DNA of 64,000 nt from Comamonas fluminis. GTDB lineage: Bacteria > Pseudomonadota > Gammaproteobacteria > Burkholderiales > Burkholderiaceae_C. The position numbers were made by a program, and so were the translations under genes. This document shows positions 18,761 to 26,782 of this stretch, piece after piece. Where the stretch lies: positions 673,501 through 737,500 of the forward strand of contig NZ_CP066783.1 in the NCBI RefSeq assembly GCF_019186805.1, given 5' to 3'. Each line of letters starts with the position of its first letter. Positions within the stretch are counted from its first letter, which is position 1. The notes under the pieces were generated by a model. The model was not told the origin of the DNA, did no database searches, and saw only the letters and a program-made list of their open reading frames with translations.

Positions 18761-19248
18761 TTGAAGCCCCCCATTCCAATCTGACCGGCATGCAGCTGGT
18801 GCGCAATGCCCATGGCCGTCTGGTGCTGACGCTGGGCGATGGCACGGTGTTCGAAGCCGTGGTGCCCGTGCGCGCCTTCCCGATTGCTGCGCCTACCGAA
18901 GGTCTGTCGCTGATTGCCTCGGATGGCAAAGAGGCTCTGTGGGTGTCCCGCATGGCGGACCTGCAGCCCGAACATCGCCAGTTGATTGAGCAAGACTTGG
19001 CTGTGCGCGAATTTGTGCCCACCATTGAGCGAATTCTCAAGGTCTCCAGCTACTCCACGCCCAGTACCTGGGATTTGCAGACCGATCGTGGCCTGACGCA
19101 GATGGTGCTCAAGGCCGAGGAAGACATCCGCAAGCTGGCGGGCCGCACCAAGCTGCAGATCACCGGTCAGGACGGCGTGCAGTACCGTATTCCCGACAGC
19201 AACAAGCTGGACAAGCCATCACGCAAGCTGCTGGAGCGCTTCCTCTGA
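18757..19248 (+). CDS. DUF1854 family protein, cyanophycin-associated
   Basis: 163 residues without signal or membrane segments. It matches the DUF1854 pattern (FPIAAPTEGLSLIASDGKE, then DLAVREFVPTIERI and YSTPSTWDLQTDRG). It is translationally coupled to the ABC exporter through an ATGA overlap, so it probably acts with that transporter. The biochemical role is unknown. Confidence 0.82.
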   Translation: MIEAPHSNLTGMQLVRNAHGRLVLTLGDGTVFEAVVPVRAFPIAAPTEGLSLIASDGKEALWVSRMADLQPEHRQLIEQDLAVREFVPTIERILKVSSYSTPSTWDLQTDRGLTQMVLKAEEDIRKLAGRTKLQITGQDGVQYRIPDSNKLDKPSRKLLERFL

Positions 19249-19274
19249 GTTGAGCCAAGCCATCTTGCTGACAT

Positions 19275-19312
19275 GAAGACCTCGCGGGAAACCGGCGAGG
19301 TCTTTTTTTTGA
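19275..19312 (+). terminator. Intrinsic terminator after the ABC-DUF1854 unit
   Basis: Arms AGACCTCGC and GCGAGGTCT around a short loop, followed by eight T. Confidence 0.85.
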
Positions 19313-19360
19313 TGTCTGCGCAGAAATTGACATGAAATATCGCGCTGGCCTATGCCCAAT

Positions 19361-19385
19361 ATGCGCTGCCAGCTATCAAACTTGA
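19361..19385. repeat. Short dispersed repeat, single half-copy
   Basis: Contains ATGCGCTGCCAGCTATCAAA, matching the core AAGCGCTnGCAGCTAT seen at many other intergenic sites in this window (for example 14014, 52789, 57099 and 61381). Confidence 0.6.
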
Positions 19386-19482
19386 ACTGTAAAAAGTTCT
19401 CAAGATTTCTCAAGCATGGCCGATAACAAGGCGAGATAGCTGTTTTCCCGCCTGAACCTTTTCAACTGCCGAGGGCCAAGCC

Positions 19483-19908
19483 ATGCAAATTTCACCTCTA
19501 GACCGTACACAGACGCCCTGGCGTACCCAGGGTGCGGATTTGTATTCCACAGGCGCCTCGGGGGCAGCGCAGGTGCGGCCCGTGAATGCGGTCAACGCGA
19601 CGGAGTCTGTGGACAAGATTGGCGAAGGGCGAACGGTACGCACGCCCGAGCAGCCTTCGGCCCCGGATACGGAAAACCGCGACTGGACGCTGGCCGAAGA
19701 GATCAAGCAAAAGGAAGAGGTGGATGAGCCGCCCAAGGAGCCTATCTCCAAGCAGCTGATCGAGTTCATCCAATCCATGTGGCGCGCCAGTGCCCAGGCG
19801 GTGGATCAGGCGCAGGAAAGCAGCAAGAGCGAAGATTTGCTGCAGAACAAGCAGACGGCGCGCAGTGAGCCGCTGACCTATTCGGAGCCCCGAATTAAAC
19901 GGAAGTAG
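19483..19908 (+). CDS. Hypothetical soluble protein, charged and disordered
   Basis: 141 residues with no recognised domain, no signal peptide and no membrane span. The first 90 residues are low in hydrophobics and rich in Thr, Glu, Pro and Asp, so probably disordered; one amphipathic helix is likely near EPISKQLIEFIQSMWRAS. The start has GAGGG upstream. The stop abuts a GC-rich repeat that an insertion sequence has split. Function unknown. Confidence 0.6.
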   Translation: MQISPLDRTQTPWRTQGADLYSTGASGAAQVRPVNAVNATESVDKIGEGRTVRTPEQPSAPDTENRDWTLAEEIKQKEEVDEPPKEPISKQLIEFIQSMWRASAQAVDQAQESSKSEDLLQNKQTARSEPLTYSEPRIKRK

Positions 19909-19940
19909 CTCCCCTGAGGCGCTGCGCGCCTTCCCCCTAG
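19907..19940. repeat. Left half of a GC-rich Comamonadaceae-type repeat split by the IS
   Basis: Begins at the stop codon of the preceding gene with CTCCCCTGAGGCGCTGCG and ends in CCTTCCCCCTAG. The same layout (CCCCCTGAGTCGCTTCG..CCTTCCCCC) is found at 41640-41679 and, with changes, at 40845-40885. The other half is at 20768-20850. Confidence 0.65.
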
Positions 19941-19952
19941 GGCGTGTTCACA

Positions 19953-20333
19953 TTACCTCAGGTGTTCGCAAATCAAAGCCATTGAGATAAAGGTCGCGTA
20001 CACAACATCGAGCTTGTCATAGCGCGTGAAGATGCGCCGGTAAGCCTTGATCCGCCGGAACAAGCGCTCGATCTCATTGCGCTGGCGGTATCGTCGTTTG
20101 TCCAATTGCCAAGGGTGTTTGCGCAGTGGGTGCGCAGGGACGACAGGTATCAAGTTGCGCTCCAGTGCCTCAGCTCGCAAGTCACCGCCGCCGTAGGCGC
20201 TGTCCATCAGCAGATACACAGGTGCGTCTTGGACGCCAATGACTTCAATGAGGTGACGGCCTTCGGGGCCATCACCGGCTTGGCCTGCTGTCAGGCTCCA
20301 TACCAAAGCATCTCGACAACTGGCGGCCACCAT
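19953..20333 (-). CDS. IS transposase ORF B (C-terminal half)
   Basis: Contains the second catalytic aspartate in LMDSAYGGGDLR and the glutamate in RQRNEIERLFRRIKAYRR of the IS5 DDE transposase. An ATG at 20333 opens a 126-residue frame, but the reading frame continues upstream to the frameshift site, so the product is expected to be made as a fusion with ORF A. The stop codon lies inside the terminal inverted repeat. Confidence 0.8.
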   Translation of the reverse strand: MVAASCRDALVWSLTAGQAGDGPEGRHLIEVIGVQDAPVYLLMDSAYGGGDLRAEALERNLIPVVPAHPLRKHPWQLDKRRYRQRNEIERLFRRIKAYRRIFTRYDKLDVVYATFISMALICEHLR

Positions 20334-20368
20334 GTGAATCTTGCTGCTCCAGCCACCCCGGCTCCTGC

Positions 20369-20710
20369 CTATGGCTTGTGGACCGTTTTTTTGCGAGCCC
20401 CGCAGCCATCAGGGTGGACTTTGACGATGGTTGAATCCAGACTCAACGCTTGGACACACCACTGGCTAAGTCGGTCCTGCTGTAAATGTGCAAGTACTTC
20501 CACCAGGACGCCGCTGTGCGCCCATCGGTACAGACGCATGTAAATCGTATGCCATGGGCCAAATCGAGTTGGCAGTGCGCGCCATTTACAGCCGTTACTG
20601 GCCATGTAAGCCAGCGCATTGAGCAAGCGATAGTGGCTGATACGACGACTGCCACGGGGCTTAGGTAACAGATGGCGGATGCGCTTGAATTGAGAGCGAG
20701 AGATGTACAT
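20369..20710 (-). CDS. IS transposase ORF A (N-terminal half)
   Basis: 113 residues with the IS5-type N-terminal domain (RIRHLLPKPRGSRR, then NGCKWRALPTRFGPW) and the first catalytic aspartate in SLDSTIVKVHPDG. Near its end the coding strand has seven A followed by C (plus-strand T run 20386-20392). Slipping back one base there continues as ..KKNGPQAIGRSRGGW into ORF B, a classical programmed -1 shift. Confidence 0.82.
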   Translation of the reverse strand: MYISRSQFKRIRHLLPKPRGSRRISHYRLLNALAYMASNGCKWRALPTRFGPWHTIYMRLYRWAHSGVLVEVLAHLQQDRLSQWCVQALSLDSTIVKVHPDGCGARKKTVHKP

Positions 20711-20767
20711 GCAGGCGCTGGATTGTCAGCGCCTGCATGAGCAGTCAACTATTAATGTGAACACGCC

Positions 20768-20948
20768 CTAGCCGGGCGCCCCTCTCTCTACGCGCTGCGC
20801 GCTATGGGAGAGGGACGACAGCGTCGCTGCGGGGCGGCGCTTGCTTGCTTGCTGTCACTTTGTTGGAGTGCGCCGGTTTTGGAGTGCAGTTATCTTTTTG
20901 ATAGCTACTTGTGCTTGATTTTTAAGCGCTTTAATTGGTTTTAGGGGC
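20768..20948. repeat. Right half of the split GC-rich repeat, then a short dispersed repeat
   Basis: 20768-20850 continues the GC-rich repeat (GCTGCGCGC, GGGAGAGGGACGAC, GCGTCGCTGCGGGG). 20895-20938 is a dispersed palindromic repeat: TTTTTGATAGCTACTTGTGC then TTTTTAAGCGCTTTAATTGG. No gene is seen. Confidence 0.6.
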
Positions 20949-21419
20949 TTATTTGCTTTCAGGCTCTACGCTGGCAGCTTCTGAATGGCTAGCAGCTGAC
21001 TCCGCTGCGGGAGCGGATTCTGCCGCTGGCGCCTGGGCCGTCTTGGCCTTGTCCAGACCCCGCTCGGCGCGGTATTTGACGGCGTAGGCCCGCACTTCTT
21101 CGTAGCTCACAAAACCGTCCTTGTTGGTATCGGTTTCATCAAAGGCCGCGGCCAGCTTGGGGATGAAGGAGACTTCCTTGCGGCTGAGCTTGCCATCCTG
21201 GTTGAAGTCCAGCATCTTGAACTGGCGCTGGGCCTTGATTTCGCCCTTGGACAGCTGCGTTTCAGGCTTCTCGCCCGTTGCATCTTCGGCGCGAGCGGTG
21301 GGCAGCAGCAGGAAGGCGCTGGTCAGCAGCACGCCCATGGCCGCCTTGACGACGGTGGTGCTGCGCTGGGGCAGAGAGTGTGTTTTGGCTTGACGCATGT
21401 CTTTGAAAGTGAAGGCCAT
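20949..21419 (-). CDS. Exported EF-hand protein
   Basis: 156 residues (149 if the ATG at 21398 is used). After a signal peptide ending near PTARAED come two EF-hand loops, DFNQDGKLSRKE and DTNKDGFVSYEE, each with the D-x-N-x-D-G pattern for calcium. The tail is rich in Ala, Glu and Ser. It is probably a periplasmic calcium-binding protein. Between it and the 5'-nucleotidase gene is a 72-bp gap on the same strand. The start is uncertain since neither ATG has a strong ribosome site. Confidence 0.75.
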   Translation of the reverse strand: MAFTFKDMRQAKTHSLPQRSTTVVKAAMGVLLTSAFLLLPTARAEDATGEKPETQLSKGEIKAQRQFKMLDFNQDGKLSRKEVSFIPKLAAAFDETDTNKDGFVSYEEVRAYAVKYRAERGLDKAKTAQAPAAESAPAAESAASHSEAASVEPESK

Positions 21420-21491
21420 GGCGGCATTTTCAAGCGCACTGGCCTTGCGCAGTCAGCCTTTTGCAATCCCTTGCCAAGCTTTGCCGGGGCT

Positions 21492-22409
21492 TTACGAAGG
21501 GGCTTGCGCCTTTTCGTGCGCAATGCCACTGCGCACATGGCCAGATGGCACATGGCTTGCGGCATTGCGCACATGGCCGGTCTGGTCGTCAAAGAAGAAG
21601 TCGGGCTCGAACTCACGCAGAAACTCGCCCTTGGCCAGGCCGCCCAGGAACATGGCTTCGTCCACATCGATCTTCCAGTCCATCAGCGTGTTCAGCGCAC
21701 GCTCATGCGCGGGGGCGCTGCGGGCGGTCACCAGGGCGGTGCGTATGCGCATGCCCGGCACATCCACCTGCTGCAGGCGGTGCAGCGCAGCCAGCAGCGG
21801 TTTGAACGGGCCTTCGGGCAGGGGCTGGGCGGCTTTTTCCAGCTCGTGCTTCTGAAACGCTTCCAGCCCTTCGGACTGAAACACACGCTCGGCCTCGTCG
21901 GAAAACAGCACGGCGTCGCCGTCAAAGGCAATGCGCACTTCCTGCGGGTGGTGGCCGCTGGCGCGCATGGAGTCGGTGAAGACATGGGCCGCCGGGTAGC
22001 CCAGTTGCAGGGCTTGTGTCACGTCATCGGCATTGGCTGACAGAAACAGCTGTGCCCCCAGCGGGCGCAGATAGCCAAACGGGTCGCGCCCCTGTGTGAA
22101 CACGCCGCGCTGGATGCTGTGCAGCCCATGCGCCTTGGCGCTGCGAAACACCCGCATACCGCTGACCGGGTCGTTGCGCGACAGCAGCACCACTTCCACG
22201 CGCTGCAGGCTGTCGGTATTGAAAGCCAGCAGCTTTTTCACCAGCGACAAGGCTACGCCGGGGGCGGCGGGAACATCCAGCCGCTCGCGCTGCAGGCGCA
22301 GATAGGTGTTGGGGTCGCTGCGCTCGAAGACCGAGTTTTCCTCTTCAAAGTCAAAGAGTGCGCGCGAGGAGATGGCGACGACCAGCTTGTCGTCCAGAGT
22401 CACGGCCAT
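21492..22409 (-). CDS. 5'-nucleotidase, cytosolic type (PF06189 family)
   Basis: 305 residues. Typical segments: LVVAISSRALFDFEEENSVF at the N-terminus, the RVEVVLLSRNDPVSGMRVF segment, AFDGDAVLFSDEAE and FLGGLAKGEFLREFEPDFFFDD with the metal-binding aspartates. It should dephosphorylate nucleoside 5'-monophosphates in the cytoplasm. No signal peptide. No clear operon partner other than the EF-hand gene. Confidence 0.82.
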   Translation of the reverse strand: MAVTLDDKLVVAISSRALFDFEEENSVFERSDPNTYLRLQRERLDVPAAPGVALSLVKKLLAFNTDSLQRVEVVLLSRNDPVSGMRVFRSAKAHGLHSIQRGVFTQGRDPFGYLRPLGAQLFLSANADDVTQALQLGYPAAHVFTDSMRASGHHPQEVRIAFDGDAVLFSDEAERVFQSEGLEAFQKHELEKAAQPLPEGPFKPLLAALHRLQQVDVPGMRIRTALVTARSAPAHERALNTLMDWKIDVDEAMFLGGLAKGEFLREFEPDFFFDDQTGHVRNAASHVPSGHVRSGIAHEKAQAPS

Positions 22410-22699
22410 GGTGTGTTCAGTTTGAAGTGAGAGGACAGGCTGGAATCATACGCAGGCCCTGACCCAGGGTGAAAACGGTGTGATCTCCCTGTCGTGTTTG
22501 CGCTATCTGCTGCGGAAGTGATAGCTGTTGGTGGCCTCTTTACGCTTTTTATTGTTGCGATTTTTGAAATAAAGCGTTGTGAATCCTAGGGTTTTTCCGG
22601 GGTCTGGAAGTGCCTAAAGTTCAGGTCATGGGCTCGCTGCAACCGGTCAATTTCAGCATCAGTCAACGAGCCATTGAACAAGAAGGTCTGGAGAAAATC

Positions 22700-23002
22700 A
22701 TGAAAAACACTATCCGTTTTGCCGCTGTCGCCGCTCTGGCTGTGTCCGCTATGGCTGCTCAGGCTGCTGGCCTGGACTTCACCGGCGATCACTACCCTGT
22801 TCAAGTGCCATCGCAAAGCCAGCTGACACGCGCTCAAGTGTCGGATCAGGTCAAGCAGGCTGTGGCCAACCACACCATGCCTGTGCAAGGTGAACGTTAT
22901 GTCGTGCCTGCTGCACAAAAAGGCAGCTCGCTGAGCCGCGAACAAGTGCGCCAGGAAGCCGCTGCAGCCGAAGCCGCTGGTTTGCTGAACTTTGGTGCCT
23001 GA
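22700..23002 (+). CDS. DUF4148 family exported small protein
   Basis: 100 residues: signal peptide MKNTIRFAAVAALAVSAMAAQAA, then a short mature part with two related motifs (QLTRAQVSDQVKQA and SLSREQVRQEAAAAEAAG) that define DUF4148. Such proteins are numerous in Burkholderiales, with no assigned role. GGAGA precedes the ATG at 22700 and a terminator follows. The 290 bp upstream hold no gene; a weak dispersed-repeat fragment (AAGTGATAGCTGTTGG) is at 22515. Confidence 0.8.
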   Translation: MKNTIRFAAVAALAVSAMAAQAAGLDFTGDHYPVQVPSQSQLTRAQVSDQVKQAVANHTMPVQGERYVVPAAQKGSSLSREQVRQEAAAAEAAGLLNFGA

Positions 23003-23061
23003 GTAAACTTTGGCGCCGAGTATGGAGGGCTTGAGGCCCTGACAGCTCGCCCAGGAGTGAC

Positions 23062-23088
23062 AAAGCCCGGTGCATGCCGGGCTTTTTT
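23062..23088. terminator. Intrinsic terminator between DUF4148 and gspF
   Basis: AAGCCCGG and CCGGGCTT around TGCATG, with a T run on the right. It serves the rightward gene. Confidence 0.8.
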
Positions 23089-23113
23089 GTGTCTGGAGTG
23101 CGCTGGGTTCGCT

Positions 23114-24334
23114 CTATTTGACGAACTGGTTGAGCTGAATGATGGGCATGAGCACGGCCAGCACAATCAGCATCACCACCAGCCCCATGGCGACGATGAG
23201 CAGCGGCTCCAGAATGGTGGCCATGTGCATGGCGCGGCGCTGCACTTCGGTGGAGAGCTGGGTGGCGGCGCGCTGCAGCATCAGTGGCAGCTGGCCGGTT
23301 TGCTCGCCCAGGCGGGCAAACATGGCAACCAGCCCCGGAAAGCGCTTTTTCTGTGCAATGGCCGAGGCCAGTGGCGCGCCTTCGCGCACCAGCACCAGCG
23401 CGTCCATGGCGTCGGCGCGCATGGCGCGGTTGTTCAGGGTTTCGGCGGCGGCCTGCAAGGCTTTCAGAATGGGTACGCCTGCACCCGCCAGCATGGCCAG
23501 CGTGCCAGCAAAGCGGGCGGCGTTATAGCTGCGGGCCAGGCGGCCCACCAGCGGCAGGTGCAGCCACTGGGCGTCGAAACGCTCACGAAAACCTTCATTT
23601 TTCAGGGCGATGCGAAAGCCGATGGCGCCCAGCACCAGTGCAATCAGCATGAACCAGCCGTAGCTGCGCACAAAGTCGCTGACGGCCAGCATCATGACGG
23701 TGAGAATGGGCAGCGACCGCTTGGTGCCCGCAAACACGCTGGCCACCTGCGGCACCACATAGCTGACCAGAAATATCACGATGACGATGGCCACCAGTGT
23801 GACGATGGCCGGGTACAGCGATGCGCCAATCAGCTTGGACTGAAGGGCCTGGCGCGCTTCCAGGTCGTCGGCCAGATTGTCCAGCACGGCGCCCAGGCTG
23901 CCGCTGGATTCGCCCGCGCCAATCACGGCGCAGAAGATGTCGGAAAACTCGCGTGGGTGCTGCTCCAGCGCGCGGGCAAAGCTCGATCCTGCATTCACTT
24001 CAGCGCGCAGCGCGGCCAGCAACTGGTGCTGGCGGGCGTCTTCAGCCTCTTCGGCCAGCGCGGCCAGGGCGCGCTCAATGGGCAGGCCGGAGTTGACCAG
24101 GCCCGAGAGCTGGCGCGTCCACACCGCCAGACTGGTGGAGTTGAAGACCGGGCGCGTGAACCAGTCTGATGCACTGCCGCGCTTGCTCTGGCCTGCGGCG
24201 ACCGGCTCGACCTGCAGCGGCACCAGCGCCTGGTTGCGCAACTGGCTGCGGGCAGCGCGGGCGTTGTCGGCTTCCAGAGTGCCCTTGCGGGTCTGACCCT
24301 GAGCATCAAGGGCTTCGAAGGTAAAGGCGGGCAT
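23114..24334 (-). CDS. gspF: Type II secretion inner-membrane platform protein GspF, away from its operon
   Basis: 406 residues, normal for GspF. Two cytoplasmic GspF domains (about 70-195 and 275-395) are separated by the usual hydrophobic segments (LVAIVIVIFLVSYVVPQVA; WFMLIALVLGAIGFRIAL; LIVAMGLVVMLIVLAVLMPI). The motif GAGESSGSLGAVL is characteristic. It should couple GspE to pseudopilus assembly. The large gsp operon at 33.4-43.6 kb contains no gspF, so this copy, 9 kb away, is most likely its missing member. It is a single gene here. Confidence 0.9.
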   Translation of the reverse strand: MPAFTFEALDAQGQTRKGTLEADNARAARSQLRNQALVPLQVEPVAAGQSKRGSASDWFTRPVFNSTSLAVWTRQLSGLVNSGLPIERALAALAEEAEDARQHQLLAALRAEVNAGSSFARALEQHPREFSDIFCAVIGAGESSGSLGAVLDNLADDLEARQALQSKLIGASLYPAIVTLVAIVIVIFLVSYVVPQVASVFAGTKRSLPILTVMMLAVSDFVRSYGWFMLIALVLGAIGFRIALKNEGFRERFDAQWLHLPLVGRLARSYNAARFAGTLAMLAGAGVPILKALQAAAETLNNRAMRADAMDALVLVREGAPLASAIAQKKRFPGLVAMFARLGEQTGQLPLMLQRAATQLSTEVQRRAMHMATILEPLLIVAMGLVVMLIVLAVLMPIIQLNQFVK

Positions 24335-24495
24335 GCGCGAATCGAGGGCTTTGTAACGAGTTAGCGCAGATGGTAGCGAGTATTGATGTCAGCGCGGCGG
24401 CTTTTTGAACAAGCCGGTCTGTCTTGAGGCAGGTCATGGCCGGCTTTCGGCGGCTGGGCACAATGAAGTCATAGATCTTTTTTGCGGAGGCGTAG

Positions 24496-25245
24496 ATGCT
24501 CAAAGACAAGGTTGCGTTGGTTACAGGTGCTGCATCGGGCATAGGTCGCGCAGTGGCGCTGGTTTGGGCGCGTGAAGGTGCACGGGTGGTGGTCTCTGAT
24601 ATCCATGAAGAGCAGGGCCAGGAAACCGCTGCGCTGGTGCGCGAGCTGGGCTCGGAAGCCTTGTTTGTGCGCGCTGATGCGGGCGTGGCGGCTGACAACG
24701 AAGCGCTGGTGGCGCAGACGCTGCGCAACTTCGGGCGGCTGGATGCTGCCTGCAATAACGCAGGTATTGGCGGCGTCAGTGCGCCCACGGCAGACTATCC
24801 GCTGGACGCCTGGGACGATGTGCTGCGCATCAATCTGTCGGGCGTGTTCTATGGCTGCAAATACCAGATTGCCGCCATGCTGCAGACGGGCGGCGGCTCC
24901 ATCATCAATATGGCGTCCATTCTGGGCGCTGCAGGTTTTGCCAACGCGCCCGCCTATACCGCCGCCAAACATGGCGTGCTGGGCCTGACCAAGGCTGCAG
25001 CGCTGGAATACTCGGCCAAGGGTGTGCGCGTGAACGCCGTGGGGCCGGGCTTTATTCACACCCCCATGATTAGCGGGCTGGAGCAAGACCCTGCCACCCA
25101 TGCCGCGCTGCTGGCTGCGCACCCCATAGGCCGACTGGGCCAGCCCGAAGAAATTGCCGAATTGGTGGCCTGGCTGGCCAGCGACCGCGCATCGTTTGTG
25201 ACAGGCGCTTATTACCCGGTGGATGGTGGCTATCTGGCGCGCTGA
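24496..25245 (+). CDS. Short-chain dehydrogenase/reductase (SDR), classical type
   Basis: 249 residues. The cofactor motif is TGAASGIG, followed by the NNAG motif (CNNAGIGG), catalytic Ser in SILGAAG and the YTAAKHG active site (Tyr and Lys). The C-terminal FVTGAYYPVDGGY is standard. Acts as an NAD(P)-dependent oxidoreductase on an unknown alcohol or ketone. GGAGG precedes the start. It faces the GST gene convergently. Confidence 0.9.
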   Translation: MLKDKVALVTGAASGIGRAVALVWAREGARVVVSDIHEEQGQETAALVRELGSEALFVRADAGVAADNEALVAQTLRNFGRLDAACNNAGIGGVSAPTADYPLDAWDDVLRINLSGVFYGCKYQIAAMLQTGGGSIINMASILGAAGFANAPAYTAAKHGVLGLTKAAALEYSAKGVRVNAVGPGFIHTPMISGLEQDPATHAALLAAHPIGRLGQPEEIAELVAWLASDRASFVTGAYYPVDGGYLAR

Positions 25246-25257
25246 AATATCTGTGCT

Positions 25258-25307
25258 GGCTTGCTATCGGTTTTGATGGCACAGCGCTTGACTGGCAAGC
25301 GCTGCAG
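25258..25307. repeat. Short dispersed repeat between SDR and GST genes
   Basis: Contains GCTTGCTATCGGTTTTGATG and two AGCGCTTG / AAGCGCTGCA half-sites in inverted order, as in the other copies of the family. It lies between convergent genes and may fold and act as a terminator. Confidence 0.55.
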
Positions 25308-25318
25308 GCCAGAAACCT

Positions 25319-25975
25319 TTAAGCCACTGGTGCCGTGAAAGCGGCTTGCATATCGCTGTCGATCTCGTCGGCCCGTACCGCGGCTGCGCGCTGCAGCAGC
25401 GGCATGGCATAGGCCTCGAATTCGGGCAGCTTGGGCAAAGTGCCATCCATCATGCTCCAGCCGATATAGCTGGCCAGATACAGATCAGCGGCCGTGAAGT
25501 GCTCGCCGCAGACATAGCGTTTGCCGCGCACCGCATGCTGCAGCGTGCGCACGACATCGTCAAAGTGCCCAAACCCGGCGGACAGGGCTTGCTGAGGGGT
25601 TTGCGACTTCAGCCAGCCTGATTTCTGGGCGGTGGTGGATGCCTCCACCGGCCCGGCCACAAAGAACAGCCAGCGCAGGTAGCTGGCGCGCTCGGGGCTG
25701 CCCATGGCGGGGGCCAGTTGTTTATCCGGGAAAAGCTCGGCCAGATAGGCCAGGATGGCTCCGGTTTCGGTGATTACGGCATCGTCATGCTGCAGCGCAG
25801 GCACCTTGCCCATGGGGTTGATGGCCAGATACTCGGGCGATTTCATCTCGGGGCCGAATTCCAGGTTCACGGTTTCATAGTCGGCACCGCATTCCTCCAG
25901 CATCCAGCGCACCATGCGGGCGCGTGACCTGGGGTTGCTGAAAAAGCGCAGCTTGGGCGGGTGGGGTGTGGACAT
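25319..25975 (-). CDS. Glutathione S-transferase family protein
   Basis: 218 residues. N-terminal thioredoxin-like domain (FFSNPRSRARMVRWML; GKVPALQHDDAVITETGAIL with the conserved Pro and Glu-Thr for glutathione), and C-terminal helical domain (FTAADLYLASYIGWSM). ATG at 25975 has AGGAGAG upstream, better than an in-frame start at 26065. The function is detoxification or unknown conjugation; the substrate is not predictable. Confidence 0.88.
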   Translation of the reverse strand: MSTPHPPKLRFFSNPRSRARMVRWMLEECGADYETVNLEFGPEMKSPEYLAINPMGKVPALQHDDAVITETGAILAYLAELFPDKQLAPAMGSPERASYLRWLFFVAGPVEASTTAQKSGWLKSQTPQQALSAGFGHFDDVVRTLQHAVRGKRYVCGEHFTAADLYLASYIGWSMMDGTLPKLPEFEAYAMPLLQRAAAVRADEIDSDMQAAFTAPVA

Positions 25976-26084
25976 TGCGGCTCTCCTGGTTGGGCGGTTG
26001 TGGCATGGCAAAAACGCCATGCAGCCAATGTAGGAGCGGGGGCTGACAGTTTTTGTCAGCAGCACAGAGGGCCGCTGCCGGGCC

Positions 26085-26771
26085 CTATATCGAGTAGCCG
26101 GTCTGCTCCAGCCAACGCTGTATCAGCGTCTGGCGCCGCTCAGGGTAGCGCTGGCCTAGGTCCTGCAAGGCGTGCACACGGTCGGCGCGAAAGTGGCGAA
26201 ACTCCTGGCGCAACTCGCACCAGGCGGAGACTACGCGGGCACGCTCGAAATACGCCATGGCAAAAGGCCACACCCGGCGCTCTGTCAGCGCGCCATGTCT
26301 GTCTTCGTAATGCAGCACCACAATGTGTTCGGCACGGATGGCGCGACGCAGCGCGGTTTGCCAGGTTTCTGGCTCGGGCGACTGCTGCATGCTGGGCACC
26401 AGCAGGCCGCTGGTGTCAACGGCAATGCGCAACTCCAGCGGCAGCGCGCTGCGGATGCGGTCCATGGCGGCCCTGGCAGCCTGGGCCAGTTGCGGGTCGG
26501 CCTGCAGGCTGGCCCAACTGGCACCCAGCAGCAGGGCTTCCAGCTCGTCGGCATTGAACATCAGCGGCGGCAGCAAAAAGCCGGGCCGAATCTCAAAACC
26601 CAGGCCCGGGTCGCCCAGAATGTCTGCCCCCTGCGTGCGCAAGGTGGCAATGTCGCGGTAAATGGTGCGCAGGCTCACGCCCAGGGACTGGGCCAGCTGC
26701 GGCCCGGTCTGCGGCTGGCGGGCGCAGCGCAGGGCATCGAGCAGCTGCAGCAGACGGGCGGACCGGCTCAT
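26085..26771 (-). CDS. HTH-WYL domain transcriptional regulator (YafY type)
   Basis: 228 residues. N-terminal winged helix (RQPQTGPQLAQSLGVSLRTIYRDIATLR) and C-terminal WYL domain (EHIVVLHYEDRHG, SAWCELRQEFRHFRADRV), which senses ligands. It ends 19 bases above the GST upstream ATGs and lies 11 bp downstream of the oxidoreductase gene stop, suggesting co-expression with that gene and perhaps control of GST. Confidence 0.88.
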   Translation of the reverse strand: MSRSARLLQLLDALRCARQPQTGPQLAQSLGVSLRTIYRDIATLRTQGADILGDPGLGFEIRPGFLLPPLMFNADELEALLLGASWASLQADPQLAQAARAAMDRIRSALPLELRIAVDTSGLLVPSMQQSPEPETWQTALRRAIRAEHIVVLHYEDRHGALTERRVWPFAMAYFERARVVSAWCELRQEFRHFRADRVHALQDLGQRYPERRQTLIQRWLEQTGYSI

Positions 26772-26782
26772 TCGATGAGGCT

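Larger units (their letters stand above)
19941..20767 (-). mobile_element. IS5-family (IS427-type) insertion sequence, 827 bp
   Basis: Perfect 15-bp terminal inverted repeats GGCGTGTTCACATTA lie at 19941-19955 and 20753-20767, flanked by CTAG on both sides (19937-19940, 20768-20771), the expected target duplication type for IS5. Two transposase frames cover the element, joined by a -1 frameshift. Both ends and the DDE residues are intact, so the copy looks recent and possibly active. CTAG is palindromic, so the exact duplication length could be 2-4 bp. Confidence 0.9.
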
